The position numbers were made by a program, and so were the translations under genes. The notes under the pieces are model-generated. The model was not told the DNA's origin, ran no database searches, and worked only from the letters and a program-made list of their open reading frames with translations. From positions 1 to 64,000 of the forward strand of contig JANMMZ010000113.1 of assembly GCA_031373665.1 (NCBI GenBank): a stretch of 64,000 nucleotides of DNA, read 5' to 3'. Source of the stretch: M3007 sp031373665. Lineage in GTDB: Bacteria > Bacteroidota > Bacteroidia > Chitinophagales > Saprospiraceae. This document shows, piece by piece, positions 18,430 to 27,680 of this stretch. Position 1 is the stretch's first letter; the number at the start of each line of letters is the position of its first letter.

Positions 18430-19842
18430 ATGAAGGAATTATTTTCAATACTTTTTATTTTAGTTTGCCTTACTCAATCTAATTCCCAAAATTTGGAATT
18501 AGAAATGTTATTTCCAGATACTCTGAGAAGTACTAAGGACTCCTTTTTTGTAACCAGTCCAAAATTTGACAATTATTATAGTCAGCTTATCACAAAAAAT
18601 GATACTTTAAATCTTGGTACAGCAGGCTATCAAGGTGCATATTTTAAAATATGGACAGACTCAGACACCATAATAATACCTCATGTCAATTACCCATTAG
18701 ACCAGTTAGTTAAAATACCAGTTGTTTCTCATATGGATACATCTATGTGTATATTAAGATTTCAAGGGAATACATCCAATTTTAATAATAAATACATATC
18801 ACTGGCAAAAGGCAATTACAAAATTGAAATTCCAGTAGTATATGAACTAGCAAATATTATACTCTACCTGAGTCAATGTTCACAGAAAACAGATAATCGT
18901 CCAAATTCTGATTATTCAAAAAGGATTGAAAAATACTTTGAATCGTACAAGAATCACAGAATAATACAAGCCTTAAACAACAATTGTAAGGGCAATAAAA
19001 TATGGAATTTCTACTATGGGTTTCGAGAAAATAGCATTAGCTTTCAATTCGAAGAGGGATTACTCCAATATAATACGCCTTATAAACATGTTTATTGGGA
19101 TCAATCGCGAATAAATGGTGGTCAATTTAGAAACTTGTTATATTTAGTGCAAGATTTTGCTGACAGATCAAACTTTCAAAAATTTTATGCAGATAATCTA
19201 GACTATTATACAAAACTTGTTCAAAGGCAACACCAATTACTCCCAATAGAAAAAATGTGGAAGTGGCTTGAAAAAGATTTTCCTCAAAAAATGCAAAGTT
19301 ATAAGATAATATTTTCCCCCTTAATTGGCGGCTCTCATTCAACACAAAAGTTTTATAATGGTTTTTTTAAAGACCCTGAATTTGTTGAAAACGTAATGTT
19401 TATCAATTCTCCGGAAAACTTTGACACAAGAAATGATCTTTCAGAAGTAATCAAGGAAGGCTTAATGTCAGGTATTGTATTTACAGAAATTGATCACAAC
19501 TATGTAAATCCGACAAGTTCTAAAAACATTGAAATAATTAAAAAACTAATTGCTAATAAAGACTTTTGGGCTACGAAAGAAGCTCAATCAGGATACCAAA
19601 ATGAATATTCAATTTTTAATGAGTATATGACGCATTCACTGTTTTGCATTTATGTTACAGAAAGTTATAATCTATCAGATGCAAATGTTATAATCAAAGA
19701 AAGAATCAACTTGATGAAAAAAAGGGGTTTTTCAAAATTTGATGAATTTAATAATATCCTTAGTAAAATTCTAAAAAATCGTGCAAAAACCGTTTATGAA
19801 CTCTATCCTGAAATTATCAATCAAATGCAAAATATTAAATAA
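18430..19842 (+). CDS. AT-rich exported protein, DUF4932-like
   Basis: A 470-residue protein with a signal peptide (about 1-20). Segments such as ISPLIGGSHS-like FSPLIGGSHS and FTEIDHNYVNPTS resemble DUF4932 proteins, which carry an E-x-x-H type site suggestive of a metallopeptidase-like fold; the assignment is from memory of the family and tentative. The gene is visibly richer in A+T than its neighbours, with many AAA, AAT and ATA codons, which suggests recent transfer. It is 95 bp downstream of the Fic gene in the same accessory patch. Confidence 0.65.
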   Translation: MKELFSILFILVCLTQSNSQNLELEMLFPDTLRSTKDSFFVTSPKFDNYYSQLITKNDTLNLGTAGYQGAYFKIWTDSDTIIIPHVNYPLDQLVKIPVVSHMDTSMCILRFQGNTSNFNNKYISLAKGNYKIEIPVVYELANIILYLSQCSQKTDNRPNSDYSKRIEKYFESYKNHRIIQALNNNCKGNKIWNFYYGFRENSISFQFEEGLLQYNTPYKHVYWDQSRINGGQFRNLLYLVQDFADRSNFQKFYADNLDYYTKLVQRQHQLLPIEKMWKWLEKDFPQKMQSYKIIFSPLIGGSHSTQKFYNGFFKDPEFVENVMFINSPENFDTRNDLSEVIKEGLMSGIVFTEIDHNYVNPTSSKNIEIIKKLIANKDFWATKEAQSGYQNEYSIFNEYMTHSLFCIYVTESYNLSDANVIIKERINLMKKRGFSKFDEFNNILSKILKNRAKTVYELYPEIINQMQNIK

Positions 19843-20314
19843 AATTGTAAGCGGAATAGTGGAGTGATAGGTCGAGCGGATAAACCATTAGCACGCTTGA
19901 AAACGGGGCACAAATTGTAAATTTAGACGGTCGTGTTCTAATGCTAATCCATGAAAAAATATAGAACCAAAGCCTTGCTGGCTCAAAAAAATTTCTGATC
20001 TGAAAAAATAATTGTACTTACGATAGTCTCTAAATCGTAATTGAACAGCACCAGTCATACTTCCGACTTGTCTTGATGCGCTCTACTCTGGGGTATTACT
20101 TTGCATATTCCTTCGAACTCACCTATTTTTTATCCGTTGCCGATCTTCAGTTTTTCAGCATCAGTTCTTCCATAAAGTACCGACTTTATGATGGCTACTA
20201 TAACGCGCTCAGTAGGTTCAACAAAAATGACAGTCATGATTTTTGTTTAACTTATTAAAAAAAAAACAAAAAAAGATTAAACAAAAAATGAACCAATAGT
20301 GGATAACAGTGTTT
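19843..20314. other. Intergenic region without a supported gene
   Basis: A 56-codon frame on the minus strand (19888-20058, starting MTGAVQLRFRDY) and a 61-codon frame on the plus strand (20073-20258) are open, but neither resembles a known protein. The region could hold a decayed gene. A 6-bp inverted repeat AGTTGA/TCAACT (20315-20320, 20333-20338) lies just before the rhodopsin start. Confidence 0.35.
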
Positions 20315-20357
20315 AGTTGATAAGTTGTATATTCAACTAATAACCAATCTTTATTTT

Positions 20358-21098
20358 ATGGAGTATTATTCCACCAATCCACTACTGCTTTTTGCAGGTC
20401 TTTCTTCCAACGATTATGTTGGATTTACCTTTTTTATAGGTTACATGGCTATGTTTGCCGCTTCAGTTTTCTTTTTCTTTGAACGCCAGCAGGTTGAAGG
20501 GAAATGGAAAACATCCATGTTGATTGCGGGCTTGATCACTATGATTGCCGCAGTACACTATTATTATATGCGTGATGTATGGATGACAACGGGTCAGTCT
20601 CCTACTCAATTCAGGTATATTGACTGGATCTTGACAGTGCCACTCATGTGCGTAGAGTTTTACTTGATCCTCAAAGCCTTCGGTGCCAAAATCGGGTTAC
20701 TTTGGAAAATGATCGGATATTCTTTGATCATGCTAGTTGCTGGGTATCTCGGCGAGACGGCCTTCCGTTCAAACAGCGTTACTTGGGGTATTATTTCGAC
20801 CATCGGTTATTTAGGTATTCTGTACGAAGTGTGGCTCGGTTCGGCCAGCAAACTTGCAGGCAATTCTAATGACCCCAAATTACAAGCAGCGTTCAAGGCG
20901 CTTTCTTGGTTCGTGCTAGTGGGATGGGCTATTTATCCGATAGGATACATGGCAATTGAAACGGACGGATGGCTTCGCAATGTGATCGACATCCGGAATA
21001 TGGATTTGATTTACAACATTGGCGATGCCGTCAACAAAATTGGCTTTGGTTTAGTTATCTATAGCCTTGCGATAGGATCTTCAAAAAAGGAGGATTAA
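20358..21098 (+). CDS. Proteorhodopsin, green-tuned proton pump
   Basis: A 246-residue seven-helix retinal protein of the inner membrane that pumps protons outward on illumination. Helix C reads RYIDWILTVPLMCVE, giving proton acceptor D89, T93 and donor E100 (the DTE pattern of proton pumps, not the NDQ sodium-pump pattern). H67 matches the conserved His that pairs with the acceptor. M97 occupies the spectral tuning site, typical of green-absorbing Bacteroidota proteins. The retinal lysine is K227 in GDAVNKIGF. The ATG at 20358 fits the family start. No retinal or carotenoid synthesis gene (blh, crt) lies in the window, so retinal must come from elsewhere. A good terminator follows. Confidence 0.95.
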   Translation: MEYYSTNPLLLFAGLSSNDYVGFTFFIGYMAMFAASVFFFFERQQVEGKWKTSMLIAGLITMIAAVHYYYMRDVWMTTGQSPTQFRYIDWILTVPLMCVEFYLILKAFGAKIGLLWKMIGYSLIMLVAGYLGETAFRSNSVTWGIISTIGYLGILYEVWLGSASKLAGNSNDPKLQAAFKALSWFVLVGWAIYPIGYMAIETDGWLRNVIDIRNMDLIYNIGDAVNKIGFGLVIYSLAIGSSKKED

Positions 21099-21123
21099 TT
21101 CTCGAGTATCAAAACATGCTGCG

Positions 21124-21164
21124 GGGCTAATGGTAATATGATTTACTGTTAGCCCTTTTTATTT
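21124..21164 (+). terminator. Rho-independent terminator of the rhodopsin gene
   Basis: GGGCTAA (21124-21130) pairs with TTAGCCC (21149-21155), followed by TTTTTATTTT. It ends 60 bp after the rhodopsin stop, so the gene is probably monocistronic. Confidence 0.75.
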
Positions 21165-21229
21165 TCTGGGTGGGCGAGCAAAAAACTATCGCGTTATTAA
21201 AGGAAAAAACTACCTTCGCAGATTAATGT

Positions 21230-21237
21230 TATCTTTG
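21230..21237 (+). promoter_or_regulatory. Putative -7 element before the small membrane protein pair
   Basis: TATCTTTG fits TAnnTTTG and lies 54 bp before the ATG at 21292. A -33 box is not obvious. Confidence 0.4.
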
Positions 21238-21291
21238 TTCAGTCCTTTAAAATATATCTTTTTCACAATTTCATAAAAAAACTTTAAAATC

Positions 21292-21477
21292 ATGTTTGGT
21301 AAATTTACTTTAACCGACAAATTGTTATTTATCTCCGCTTTTCTTTCGCTCATTTTTTCTGAGATCTTGTATTTTAAAGGAGAGGCAACCGCTGCCATAT
21401 TCATTGGTATTTGGGTGCCCTCTATACTGGCTTTTGGAATTTATTTAAAACTTATAAATATCAAGGCAAATGACTGA
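21292..21477 (+). CDS. Small two-helix membrane protein
   Basis: A 61-residue protein with two hydrophobic helices (about 10-27 and 33-52) and no catalytic motif. I do not recognise the family. Its last codons overlap the start of the next tiny gene by 8 bp (ATGACTGA), a coupling that argues both are translated. A -7 box at 21230-21237 precedes it. Confidence 0.55.
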   Translation: MFGKFTLTDKLLFISAFLSLIFSEILYFKGEATAAIFIGIWVPSILAFGIYLKLINIKAND

Positions 21478-21565
21478 AATAATACCATATTTCGCAGGAT
21501 TAATTACTTTGTTGTTTGGAATAGGATTCTATGCGGCACTGCAGGAACTCAAAAAAATAAACTAA
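21470..21565 (+). CDS. Tiny single-helix membrane protein
   Basis: A 31-residue frame beginning MTEIIPYFAG, with one hydrophobic helix (about 4-23) and a basic tail ending KKIN. The start overlaps the stop of the preceding gene by 8 bp. Such short products can be subunits or regulators of membrane complexes. Support is the coupling and clean membrane topology; there is no homology evidence. Confidence 0.45.
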   Translation: MTEIIPYFAGLITLLFGIGFYAALQELKKIN

Positions 21566-21961
21566 TTATTCCTTCAAAATCAACCAACCTATACAGGTTA
21601 CGTGTGTGCAGCAAAGAATGAGGGGAAGGCTACTACTTCAGAGTCTTTCCCTTGTTCAATATATTGTCCCTCAGATCCATTCTTTCCAAACTGCTCCTTG
21701 CTATCGAAATAGGAGGGTTTTTCCATGTCTCAAATAGCGAAAATTGTGAGAAAATCGGAGCAAGAAGTAAAACAAATCCTTGATAAGTATCGAAACAAGT
21801 AAAACCGCCCCATAGCACCACCATAAAATAACAGCAATGAATGACAAAACTGAACTATTAAAATGAAGGATTCAAACAACAAAACCACCTTTTAAGAATA
21901 TGTACCAAAACCAATATTTTAAAATTTTTCAAAAAAACAATGATAATTAAAAAAGTGGTTG
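21566..21961. other. Intergenic region before rpsT
   Basis: A weak stem GGGAAG (21623-21628) with CTTTCCC (21645-21651) may terminate the small membrane gene pair, but has no T run. A 25-codon frame (21727-21804) is too short to support. Nothing else is recognised. Confidence 0.35.
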
Positions 21962-21970
21962 TACCTTTGC
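21962..21970 (+). promoter_or_regulatory. Putative -7 element of rpsT
   Basis: TACCTTTGC fits the Bacteroidota -7 box 66 bp upstream of the rpsT start. Confidence 0.5.
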
Positions 21971-22035
21971 AGCCCGAAAAAAGGCATAAGCCTGTTACGG
22001 ATATTTTTTGATACAATTAGATACATTTATATAGC

Positions 22036-22290
22036 ATGGCTCATCATCGTTCCGCACTGAAACGCATCCGTCAAAATGACAAGCGTCGCTTACAGAACCG
22101 TTACTACAAGAAATCGGCTCGTACCGCTATCAAGAACTTGCGCGATTTGAAAGACAAGGAAGAAGCAAAAACGTTTCTACCTAAAGTAGTAAGCATGATT
22201 GATCGTTTGGCAAAGCGTGGAAATATCCACCGCAATAAGGCTGCAAACCTGAAAAGCGGGTTGATGATTCACATCAACGCAATGGCGTAA
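22036..22290 (+). CDS. rpsT: 30S ribosomal protein S20
   Basis: An 84-residue, strongly basic three-helix protein that binds 16S rRNA early in small-subunit assembly. The N-terminus MAHHRSALKRIRQNDKRR and the NIHRNKAANLKS segment are diagnostic. Length and start are typical. It is followed by a strong terminator. Confidence 0.97.
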   Translation: MAHHRSALKRIRQNDKRRLQNRYYKKSARTAIKNLRDLKDKEEAKTFLPKVVSMIDRLAKRGNIHRNKAANLKSGLMIHINAMA

Positions 22291-22337
22291 TAATCAGCAG
22301 GGCAACTTCAAAGTACCTTGTTTGCAATTTATTTCTG

Positions 22338-22372
22338 AAAGTGTATCCTGACATACGGGATACACTTTTTGT
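22338..22372 (+). terminator. Rho-independent terminator of rpsT
   Basis: AAAGTGTATCC (22338-22348) pairs perfectly with GGATACACTTT (22358-22368), followed by TTGTGTTT. Confidence 0.85.
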
Positions 22373-22390
22373 GTTTCCTAATCATCTGCA

Positions 22391-23455
22391 ATGACACAAT
22401 TCTATACACTGTCTATCAGCGAAATCAGGAAGGAAAGCCCTGATACGGTTTCTATTGCCTTTGCAGTACCTCCTGCACTGGCATCCAAATTTCAGTTTAC
22501 CCAAGGTCAATATCTCACCTTGAGAACCACCATTGATGGGACAGACCTGCGTCGTTCTTACTCCATCTGTACAGCGCCGCATGAAAACGACCTGCGTGTG
22601 GCCATCAAGCAAGTGGAAGAAGGCGTATTCAGTACTTATGCCAATAAGCACTTGAAGGTAGGAGATACCCTAGAAGTCATGCCACCCCAAGGGCGTTTTT
22701 TTACCCCACTCGATCCCTCCAACGAAAATATATACGTGGCATTTGCCGCAGGCAGTGGTATTACACCCATTATGTCTATCTTAAAGACGACCTTGAAACA
22801 AGAGCCCAATAGCAGGTTTATCCTGTTTTATGGCAACAAGGGTTTCGACCATATCGTATTTAGGGAGTCTTTGGAGTTGCTCAAAAGCCTGAATCCTGAC
22901 CGACTCTCGATTCACCATGTATTGAGCCGCGAATCATTGGGTTCTGACCTGTTTTATGGGCGCATGAGCGGCGATAAATGCCGTACTTTTGCCAAATTCT
23001 TCTTCCAGCCGGCAGCAGTTGCTGCTTTTTTTCTATGTGGGCCAGAAGAAATGATCTTCGACCTAAAATCAGTATTGATTGACCTCGGCGCAGATGAGAA
23101 AAAGATATATTTTGAATTGTTTGGTACCGCAGGAACCGCCAAAAAGGCATTCAGTCGCCCCAACCTTCAAGATAGTTTTGACGCTTCCATGCTGGTCATT
23201 CAGGATGGCCAAGAGTTTGATTTTATCCTGCCCTCCGATGGCTCTACCGTGTTAGATGCCGCGATGCGCGCTGGCGCAGACCTTCCATTCTCTTGTAAAG
23301 GAGGCGTATGCAGCACTTGCAAAGCCAAAATACTGGAAGGGGAAGTAGAGATGGAGGTCAACTATGGGTTGGAGGCCGATGAAATAGCCGCAGGTTATGT
23401 ACTGACCTGCCAAGCACATCCGCGTTCAAAGCGGGTAGTGGTAAGTTTTGATTAA
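22391..23455 (+). CDS. PaaE-like ferredoxin-fused flavin reductase
   Basis: A 354-residue NAD(P)H oxidoreductase. The N-terminal FAD domain has RRSYSIC, the nucleotide-binding domain has AAGSGITPIMS, and the C-terminus is a plant-type [2Fe-2S] ferredoxin with C302, C307, C310 and C340. This is the architecture of PaaE, the reductase of phenylacetyl-CoA epoxidase, but no paaABCD genes are nearby, so the electron acceptor is unknown; in many Bacteroidota lone copies are called ferredoxin-NADP reductase. It is the first gene of a co-directional run. Confidence 0.88.
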   Translation: MTQFYTLSISEIRKESPDTVSIAFAVPPALASKFQFTQGQYLTLRTTIDGTDLRRSYSICTAPHENDLRVAIKQVEEGVFSTYANKHLKVGDTLEVMPPQGRFFTPLDPSNENIYVAFAAGSGITPIMSILKTTLKQEPNSRFILFYGNKGFDHIVFRESLELLKSLNPDRLSIHHVLSRESLGSDLFYGRMSGDKCRTFAKFFFQPAAVAAFFLCGPEEMIFDLKSVLIDLGADEKKIYFELFGTAGTAKKAFSRPNLQDSFDASMLVIQDGQEFDFILPSDGSTVLDAAMRAGADLPFSCKGGVCSTCKAKILEGEVEMEVNYGLEADEIAAGYVLTCQAHPRSKRVVVSFD

Positions 23456-23477
23456 ATTTTTCATTCATCAATTTCGC

Positions 23478-24392
23478 ATGAAACCAACACTTTTAATTTT
23501 AGCGGCCGGGGTAGGCTCGCGTTACGGAGGACTCAAGCAAGTGGACGGCATGGGTTCCGGTGGCGAAGCCATTCTGGAATTTTCGGTATTTGATGCCATC
23601 AAAGCCGGATTTGGCAAAGTCGTTTTTGTTATCAGAAAAGATATAGAGACGGCTTTTAGGGAGAAAGTCGGCAAAAAAATAGAGCCTCATATCCAGACGG
23701 AGTACGCATATCAAGAAATGGATAGTTGTTTGGAGTGGCTCGATCAAGAGGTGGCCCGTGAAAAACCTTGGGGAACAGGCCACGCGATTTTGTGTGCCCG
23801 CTCAGTTATACAAGAGCCATTTATTGCCATCAATGCGGATGATTTTTATGGTGCAGATGCTTTTGCGGGCATTGCACAGTTTTTTCAAACCGACTGTAGC
23901 CCTTCGCAATATGGGATGATGGCCTATCGGTTGGGCAATACCCTTTCTGAAAACGGAGCCGTTTCGCGGGGCGTTTGCGCAGTGGATGACCAAGGCTTCC
24001 TTTCGGATGTAACAGAACGCACCCAAATAGAGCGTTTTGATACTGGAATCGCCTTTGTTGATGAGGCTGGCACCCACCACTCGTTGGGCGACCGCACCCC
24101 TGTTTCTATGAATTTTTGGGGATTTCATCCAACGGTATTCGAGGCTATTGAATCGCAATTCAAGGCTTTTGTGATGAGCAACCTAGACAAACCACGGTCT
24201 GAATTTTATATACCTACGGTCGTCAATACCCTGATCGAATCTGGAAAAATCAAAGTACGCGTACTCAACAGCGAGAGCCAATGGTATGGTGTGACCTATC
24301 CCGATGACAAAGCAACCGTACAAGCGGCTTTGGCTCAGTTTGCGACGGATGGAGCATATCCTAAAGGCTTATTTGAAGGCCGTGATTCGTAA
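23478..24392 (+). CDS. Sugar-phosphate nucleotidyltransferase family protein
   Basis: A 304-residue NTP-transferase-fold protein. The N-terminal LILAAGVGSRYGGLKQVD is the nucleotide-binding loop (consensus L-A-A-G-x-G-x-R) and INADDFYG is the metal-binding Asp region. It should activate a sugar phosphate with an NTP, but specificity cannot be read. The ATG at 23478 fits the family start better than one 30 nt upstream. The 3' end overlaps the next gene by 44 bp. Confidence 0.85.
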   Translation: MKPTLLILAAGVGSRYGGLKQVDGMGSGGEAILEFSVFDAIKAGFGKVVFVIRKDIETAFREKVGKKIEPHIQTEYAYQEMDSCLEWLDQEVAREKPWGTGHAILCARSVIQEPFIAINADDFYGADAFAGIAQFFQTDCSPSQYGMMAYRLGNTLSENGAVSRGVCAVDDQGFLSDVTERTQIERFDTGIAFVDEAGTHHSLGDRTPVSMNFWGFHPTVFEAIESQFKAFVMSNLDKPRSEFYIPTVVNTLIESGKIKVRVLNSESQWYGVTYPDDKATVQAALAQFATDGAYPKGLFEGRDS

Positions 24393-25389
24393 TATTGCCC
24401 AATTGCTAACCAAGCGACAGTGGAGCATCTTGTTTAAAACCACGGTTTTCATGCTGGTTGCTGCCATGCTTTGGCATGAATTTCAATCCAAAGACAACCT
24501 TTCGGAGATTTGGGCTTTGTTTAAAGTACAACTCAAAGAATCGCCCTTGGCTTGGCTATTGACCGCCTTGATCCTAATGCCTTTCAATTGGCTCACGGAA
24601 CTGCAAAAATGGATTCCATTCATCAGACAGCATCAAGATTTGTCTTGGAAAGATGGGATGAAGGCTATTTTGACAGGGATAAGTTTTGCGTTGTTTACAC
24701 CCAACCGAATAGGAGAATATGGAGGCCGAATCTTGTATGTAAAGCCCGAAAACCACTGGAAAGCACTCATGGTACACCTCGTGGGAAGTTTTAGCCAATA
24801 CCTGATCTTATTGGGACTGGGACTACTAAGTGTAGGATGGTTGGCTCAGCGTTTTTGGGATATAGACGTACTCTATATCCGTGCCTTTTTAGGTTTGTGT
24901 GTGCTGCTACTAGGATTATTGACCCTTATTTTTTTCAATATGGATTGGGTCGTAGCCCAAGCCAGTCAAATAAAGTGGTTGCGGCCATTCAAACGCTTTG
25001 TTAAAGATATTCGAGTTTTATCACAGTTTCGGCGCATAGATTTGCTGAAAGTTTTGGGTTGGTCAGGGCTTCGAGTCCTGATTTACAGCACCCAGTACTT
25101 TTTATTGCTGCGCTACTTTGGGGTTGATATCAGTGTTTTAGAAGGATTTTCAGGCATTTTTGCCGTCTTTTTCCTACAAACATTCATTCCATTGCCTCCT
25201 ATAACAGCATTATTGACCAGAGGCAACTTGGCCATCCTAGTGTGGTCGCAGTTTGGAGCCAATGAAATCAGTATTTTAGCAGCAACCTTCACCCTCTGGA
25301 TAATAAACCTCATTTTGCCCGCGTTAATTGGTACTTTTTCACTCATTCACGTCAATATTACCAAAACATTCGATTATGCAGATGAGTAA
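24349..25389 (+). CDS. Lysylphosphatidylglycerol synthase-type transmembrane (flippase-like) protein
   Basis: About 346 residues with eight or so membrane helices, resembling the UPF0104/lysylphosphatidylglycerol synthetase transmembrane domain without the C-terminal transferase. The motif TPNRIGEYGGR is typical of this family. The likely role is lipid-linked substrate transport or envelope modification. The start is uncertain: 24349 is chosen among in-frame ATGs at 24304 and 24349, both overlapping the upstream gene. Confidence 0.75.
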   Translation: MEHILKAYLKAVIRNIAQLLTKRQWSILFKTTVFMLVAAMLWHEFQSKDNLSEIWALFKVQLKESPLAWLLTALILMPFNWLTELQKWIPFIRQHQDLSWKDGMKAILTGISFALFTPNRIGEYGGRILYVKPENHWKALMVHLVGSFSQYLILLGLGLLSVGWLAQRFWDIDVLYIRAFLGLCVLLLGLLTLIFFNMDWVVAQASQIKWLRPFKRFVKDIRVLSQFRRIDLLKVLGWSGLRVLIYSTQYFLLLRYFGVDISVLEGFSGIFAVFFLQTFIPLPPITALLTRGNLAILVWSQFGANEISILAATFTLWIINLILPALIGTFSLIHVNITKTFDYADE

Positions 25390-26224
25390 ATTCATGTTGA
25401 TCTTTTGCGGTTTGTCGCTCATGGCATTTAGCCACAGCACCCGCCTTGAAGTAATACCCACCGAACAATTGGCCACAGCATTGCCACAGCCCTCTGAGCC
25501 ATCATTTCAGAATGGCGAAAAACTGACCTATAAAATTTTTTATAATCTGAATTTCATTTGGATGCCCGCTGGAGAAGTGACCTTCAAGGTATTTGATGAA
25601 GGCAATCAATTCCATTATCAGGCCAAGGGCAAGACTTATAGTTCTTACGAGTGGTTTTTTGAAGTAAAAGACGACTACGACTCTTGGGTGGATAAAAACA
25701 GTTACTTGCCCAATTATTCAGAGCGGAGCGTCAATGAAGGAGGATACCATATTTTTGAAAAAATATCCTTCAATCAAGCGAGCCGCAACATGACAGTATG
25801 GCGTTCGCCCAAGCGCGGAGCCACTGAAACGAAAACGGAACATACCGTAAAAACTGATGTACACGACGTACTCTCGAGCCTTTATGCATTGAGAAATGTT
25901 GATTTTGGTAGCCAGCAGGCTGGCTATGCCGTACCGTTTAGTGTGTTCATGGATCAAGAGGAATTTCCTTTACGTTTTCGCTACATGGGTAAAGATCCCC
26001 GCAAAAATGTACACAACATGGGCCGCTATAAGACCCTCAAATTTCAACCCGACCTCATAGCGGGCTCTGTATTTAAAGAGGATGCAAAAATGACGGTTTG
26101 GGTTTCTGATGATCAGAACCGAATCCCATTGCTCATCGAGTCGCCTGTATCCGTAGGATCAGTCAAAATGGTTTTGAAGGAATACTGGGGTTTGAAATAT
26201 AGTTTTGACGCAAAGGTTAAGTAG
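25376..26224 (+). CDS. DUF3108 exported protein
   Basis: A 282-residue protein with a signal peptide and a DUF3108 body (GEKLTYKIFYN near residue 45, later AGSVFKEDAKMTVWVSDD). Family members are periplasmic beta proteins of unknown function. The start overlaps the preceding stop (ATG at 25376 or 25382, stop at 25389), which indicates translational coupling in one operon. Its own stop overlaps the convergent aldehyde dehydrogenase stop by 8 bp. Confidence 0.82.
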   Translation: MQMSKFMLIFCGLSLMAFSHSTRLEVIPTEQLATALPQPSEPSFQNGEKLTYKIFYNLNFIWMPAGEVTFKVFDEGNQFHYQAKGKTYSSYEWFFEVKDDYDSWVDKNSYLPNYSERSVNEGGYHIFEKISFNQASRNMTVWRSPKRGATETKTEHTVKTDVHDVLSSLYALRNVDFGSQQAGYAVPFSVFMDQEEFPLRFRYMGKDPRKNVHNMGRYKTLKFQPDLIAGSVFKEDAKMTVWVSDDQNRIPLLIESPVSVGSVKMVLKEYWGLKYSFDAKVK

Positions 26225-27662
26225 TATATTCAATACACACATTCTTAGCCTCCGTAAAAAATCGCAGGGCTTCAAATCCGCCCTCGCGCCCTACGCCCGA
26301 ATGCTTCACCCCGCCAAAAGGAGTGCGCAGGTCTCGATTCAACCAAGTATTGACCCAAATAATCCCTGTTTCCAAGGCTTTGGTAAACCGATGGGTACGC
26401 GATAGGTTTTCTGTCCAGAGTGTAGCCGCGAGGCCGTATTCCGTGCTATTGGCCATGTGTAGCACCTCCTCTTCGGTATCAAAAGGCATAATGGAGACCA
26501 CTGGGCCGAATATCTCTTCTTGGTTGGTGCGGCAATCATAGGCCAACCCTTCTATAATAGTGGGCTCTATGTACCACCCATCTTGATAGGCATCGCCACT
26601 CACTTGAGCGGCCTTCCCACCACAGAGTATCGTGCCACCTTCGGCTTCTGCCAGTGCGATATAAGACAGTATTTTATCAAAATGAGGCTTAGAGACCACC
26701 GCTGCTATTTTGGCTTGAGGGTCGGTGGGATGACTGACGCGAAGTTGGATGGTTTTGGCCACAAAATCATGCTTAAACCGCTCATACAAAGGGCGTTCTA
26801 CAAAAATACGAGAACCACAAAGGCATATTTGGCCTTGATTTGAAAACGATGACCGCAAGGTGGTTGCCAACATTTTTTCATAATTGCAATCTGCAAAAAT
26901 GATGTTAGGATTTTTTCCACCCAGTTCTAGCGATAGTTTTTTAAACATGGGCGCAGCCACTTTTGCGATTTCCGCGCCCGTGCGCGTACTACCCGTAAAC
27001 GAAATGGCTTTGATATCAGGATGGGCACTCATGGCTGCTCCAACGGTATGGCCTAGCCCATGCACGATGTTCAACACACCCGGTGGTAAGCCCGCCGCGA
27101 TGCATATTTCACCTAGCATAAAAGCCGTTAGTGGCGTAATTTCGGAGGGCTTGGCTATTACACAATTGCCAGCGGCCAGGGCCGGTGCTATTTTCCAAGT
27201 AAAAAGATAAAGCGGCAAATTCCAAGGCGATATACAGCCCACCACGCCTATGGGTTGGCGGAGGGTGAAATTGAGGGCATTGCCCGTCGTTTCGTGCGTT
27301 TCGGAGGCAAATTGAGTAATAGCATTGGCAAAAAAGTCAAAATTGGAGGCCGCACGCGGAATATCCATCTTTTCGGCCAACCACAAGGGTTTTCCATTGT
27401 CGCGACTCTCGGCGGCAGCCAATTCGGGCAACTGCTGCGTGATGCGCACCGCAATATCACTGAGCAAATCATGCCTTTCTTGTTGAGAAGTCTGGCTCCA
27501 ACTAGGGAAAGCCGCTTTGGCAGCAGCAACGGCCAAGGCCACATCTGGAGCATCGGAATCAGGTGCTTGGGTAAATACTTTACCCGTGGCAGGCTCATAT
27601 ATGTCCAGATACCGACCCGACAGGGCCGGAACCAAGACTCCATTGATATAATTTTGTATCAT
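26217..27662 (-). CDS. Aldehyde dehydrogenase, NAD(P)-dependent
   Basis: A 481-residue soluble enzyme oxidising an aldehyde to an acid. Key residues: N148 in SPWNLP, K171 in KPSE, general base E246 in LELGGK, and nucleophile C280 in GQICLCGSR. It is closest in feel to the 2-hydroxymuconic-semialdehyde or betaine-aldehyde type, but the substrate is not predictable. It stands alone on the minus strand, convergent with and overlapping the DUF3108 gene. Confidence 0.92.
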   Translation of the reverse strand: MIQNYINGVLVPALSGRYLDIYEPATGKVFTQAPDSDAPDVALAVAAAKAAFPSWSQTSQQERHDLLSDIAVRITQQLPELAAAESRDNGKPLWLAEKMDIPRAASNFDFFANAITQFASETHETTGNALNFTLRQPIGVVGCISPWNLPLYLFTWKIAPALAAGNCVIAKPSEITPLTAFMLGEICIAAGLPPGVLNIVHGLGHTVGAAMSAHPDIKAISFTGSTRTGAEIAKVAAPMFKKLSLELGGKNPNIIFADCNYEKMLATTLRSSFSNQGQICLCGSRIFVERPLYERFKHDFVAKTIQLRVSHPTDPQAKIAAVVSKPHFDKILSYIALAEAEGGTILCGGKAAQVSGDAYQDGWYIEPTIIEGLAYDCRTNQEEIFGPVVSIMPFDTEEEVLHMANSTEYGLAATLWTENLSRTHRFTKALETGIIWVNTWLNRDLRTPFGGVKHSGVGREGGFEALRFFTEAKNVCIEYTT

Positions 27663-27680
27663 AACGGTAAGTCTTAATCC

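Noticed and set aside
19888..20258. 56-codon minus frame and 61-codon plus frame before the rhodopsin
   Set aside because: Neither resembles a known protein and they lack translation signals; may be relics but not supportable.
21727..21804. 25-codon frame starting MSQIAKIVRKSEQ
   Set aside because: Too short and without neighbour coupling; HTH-like look is not enough.
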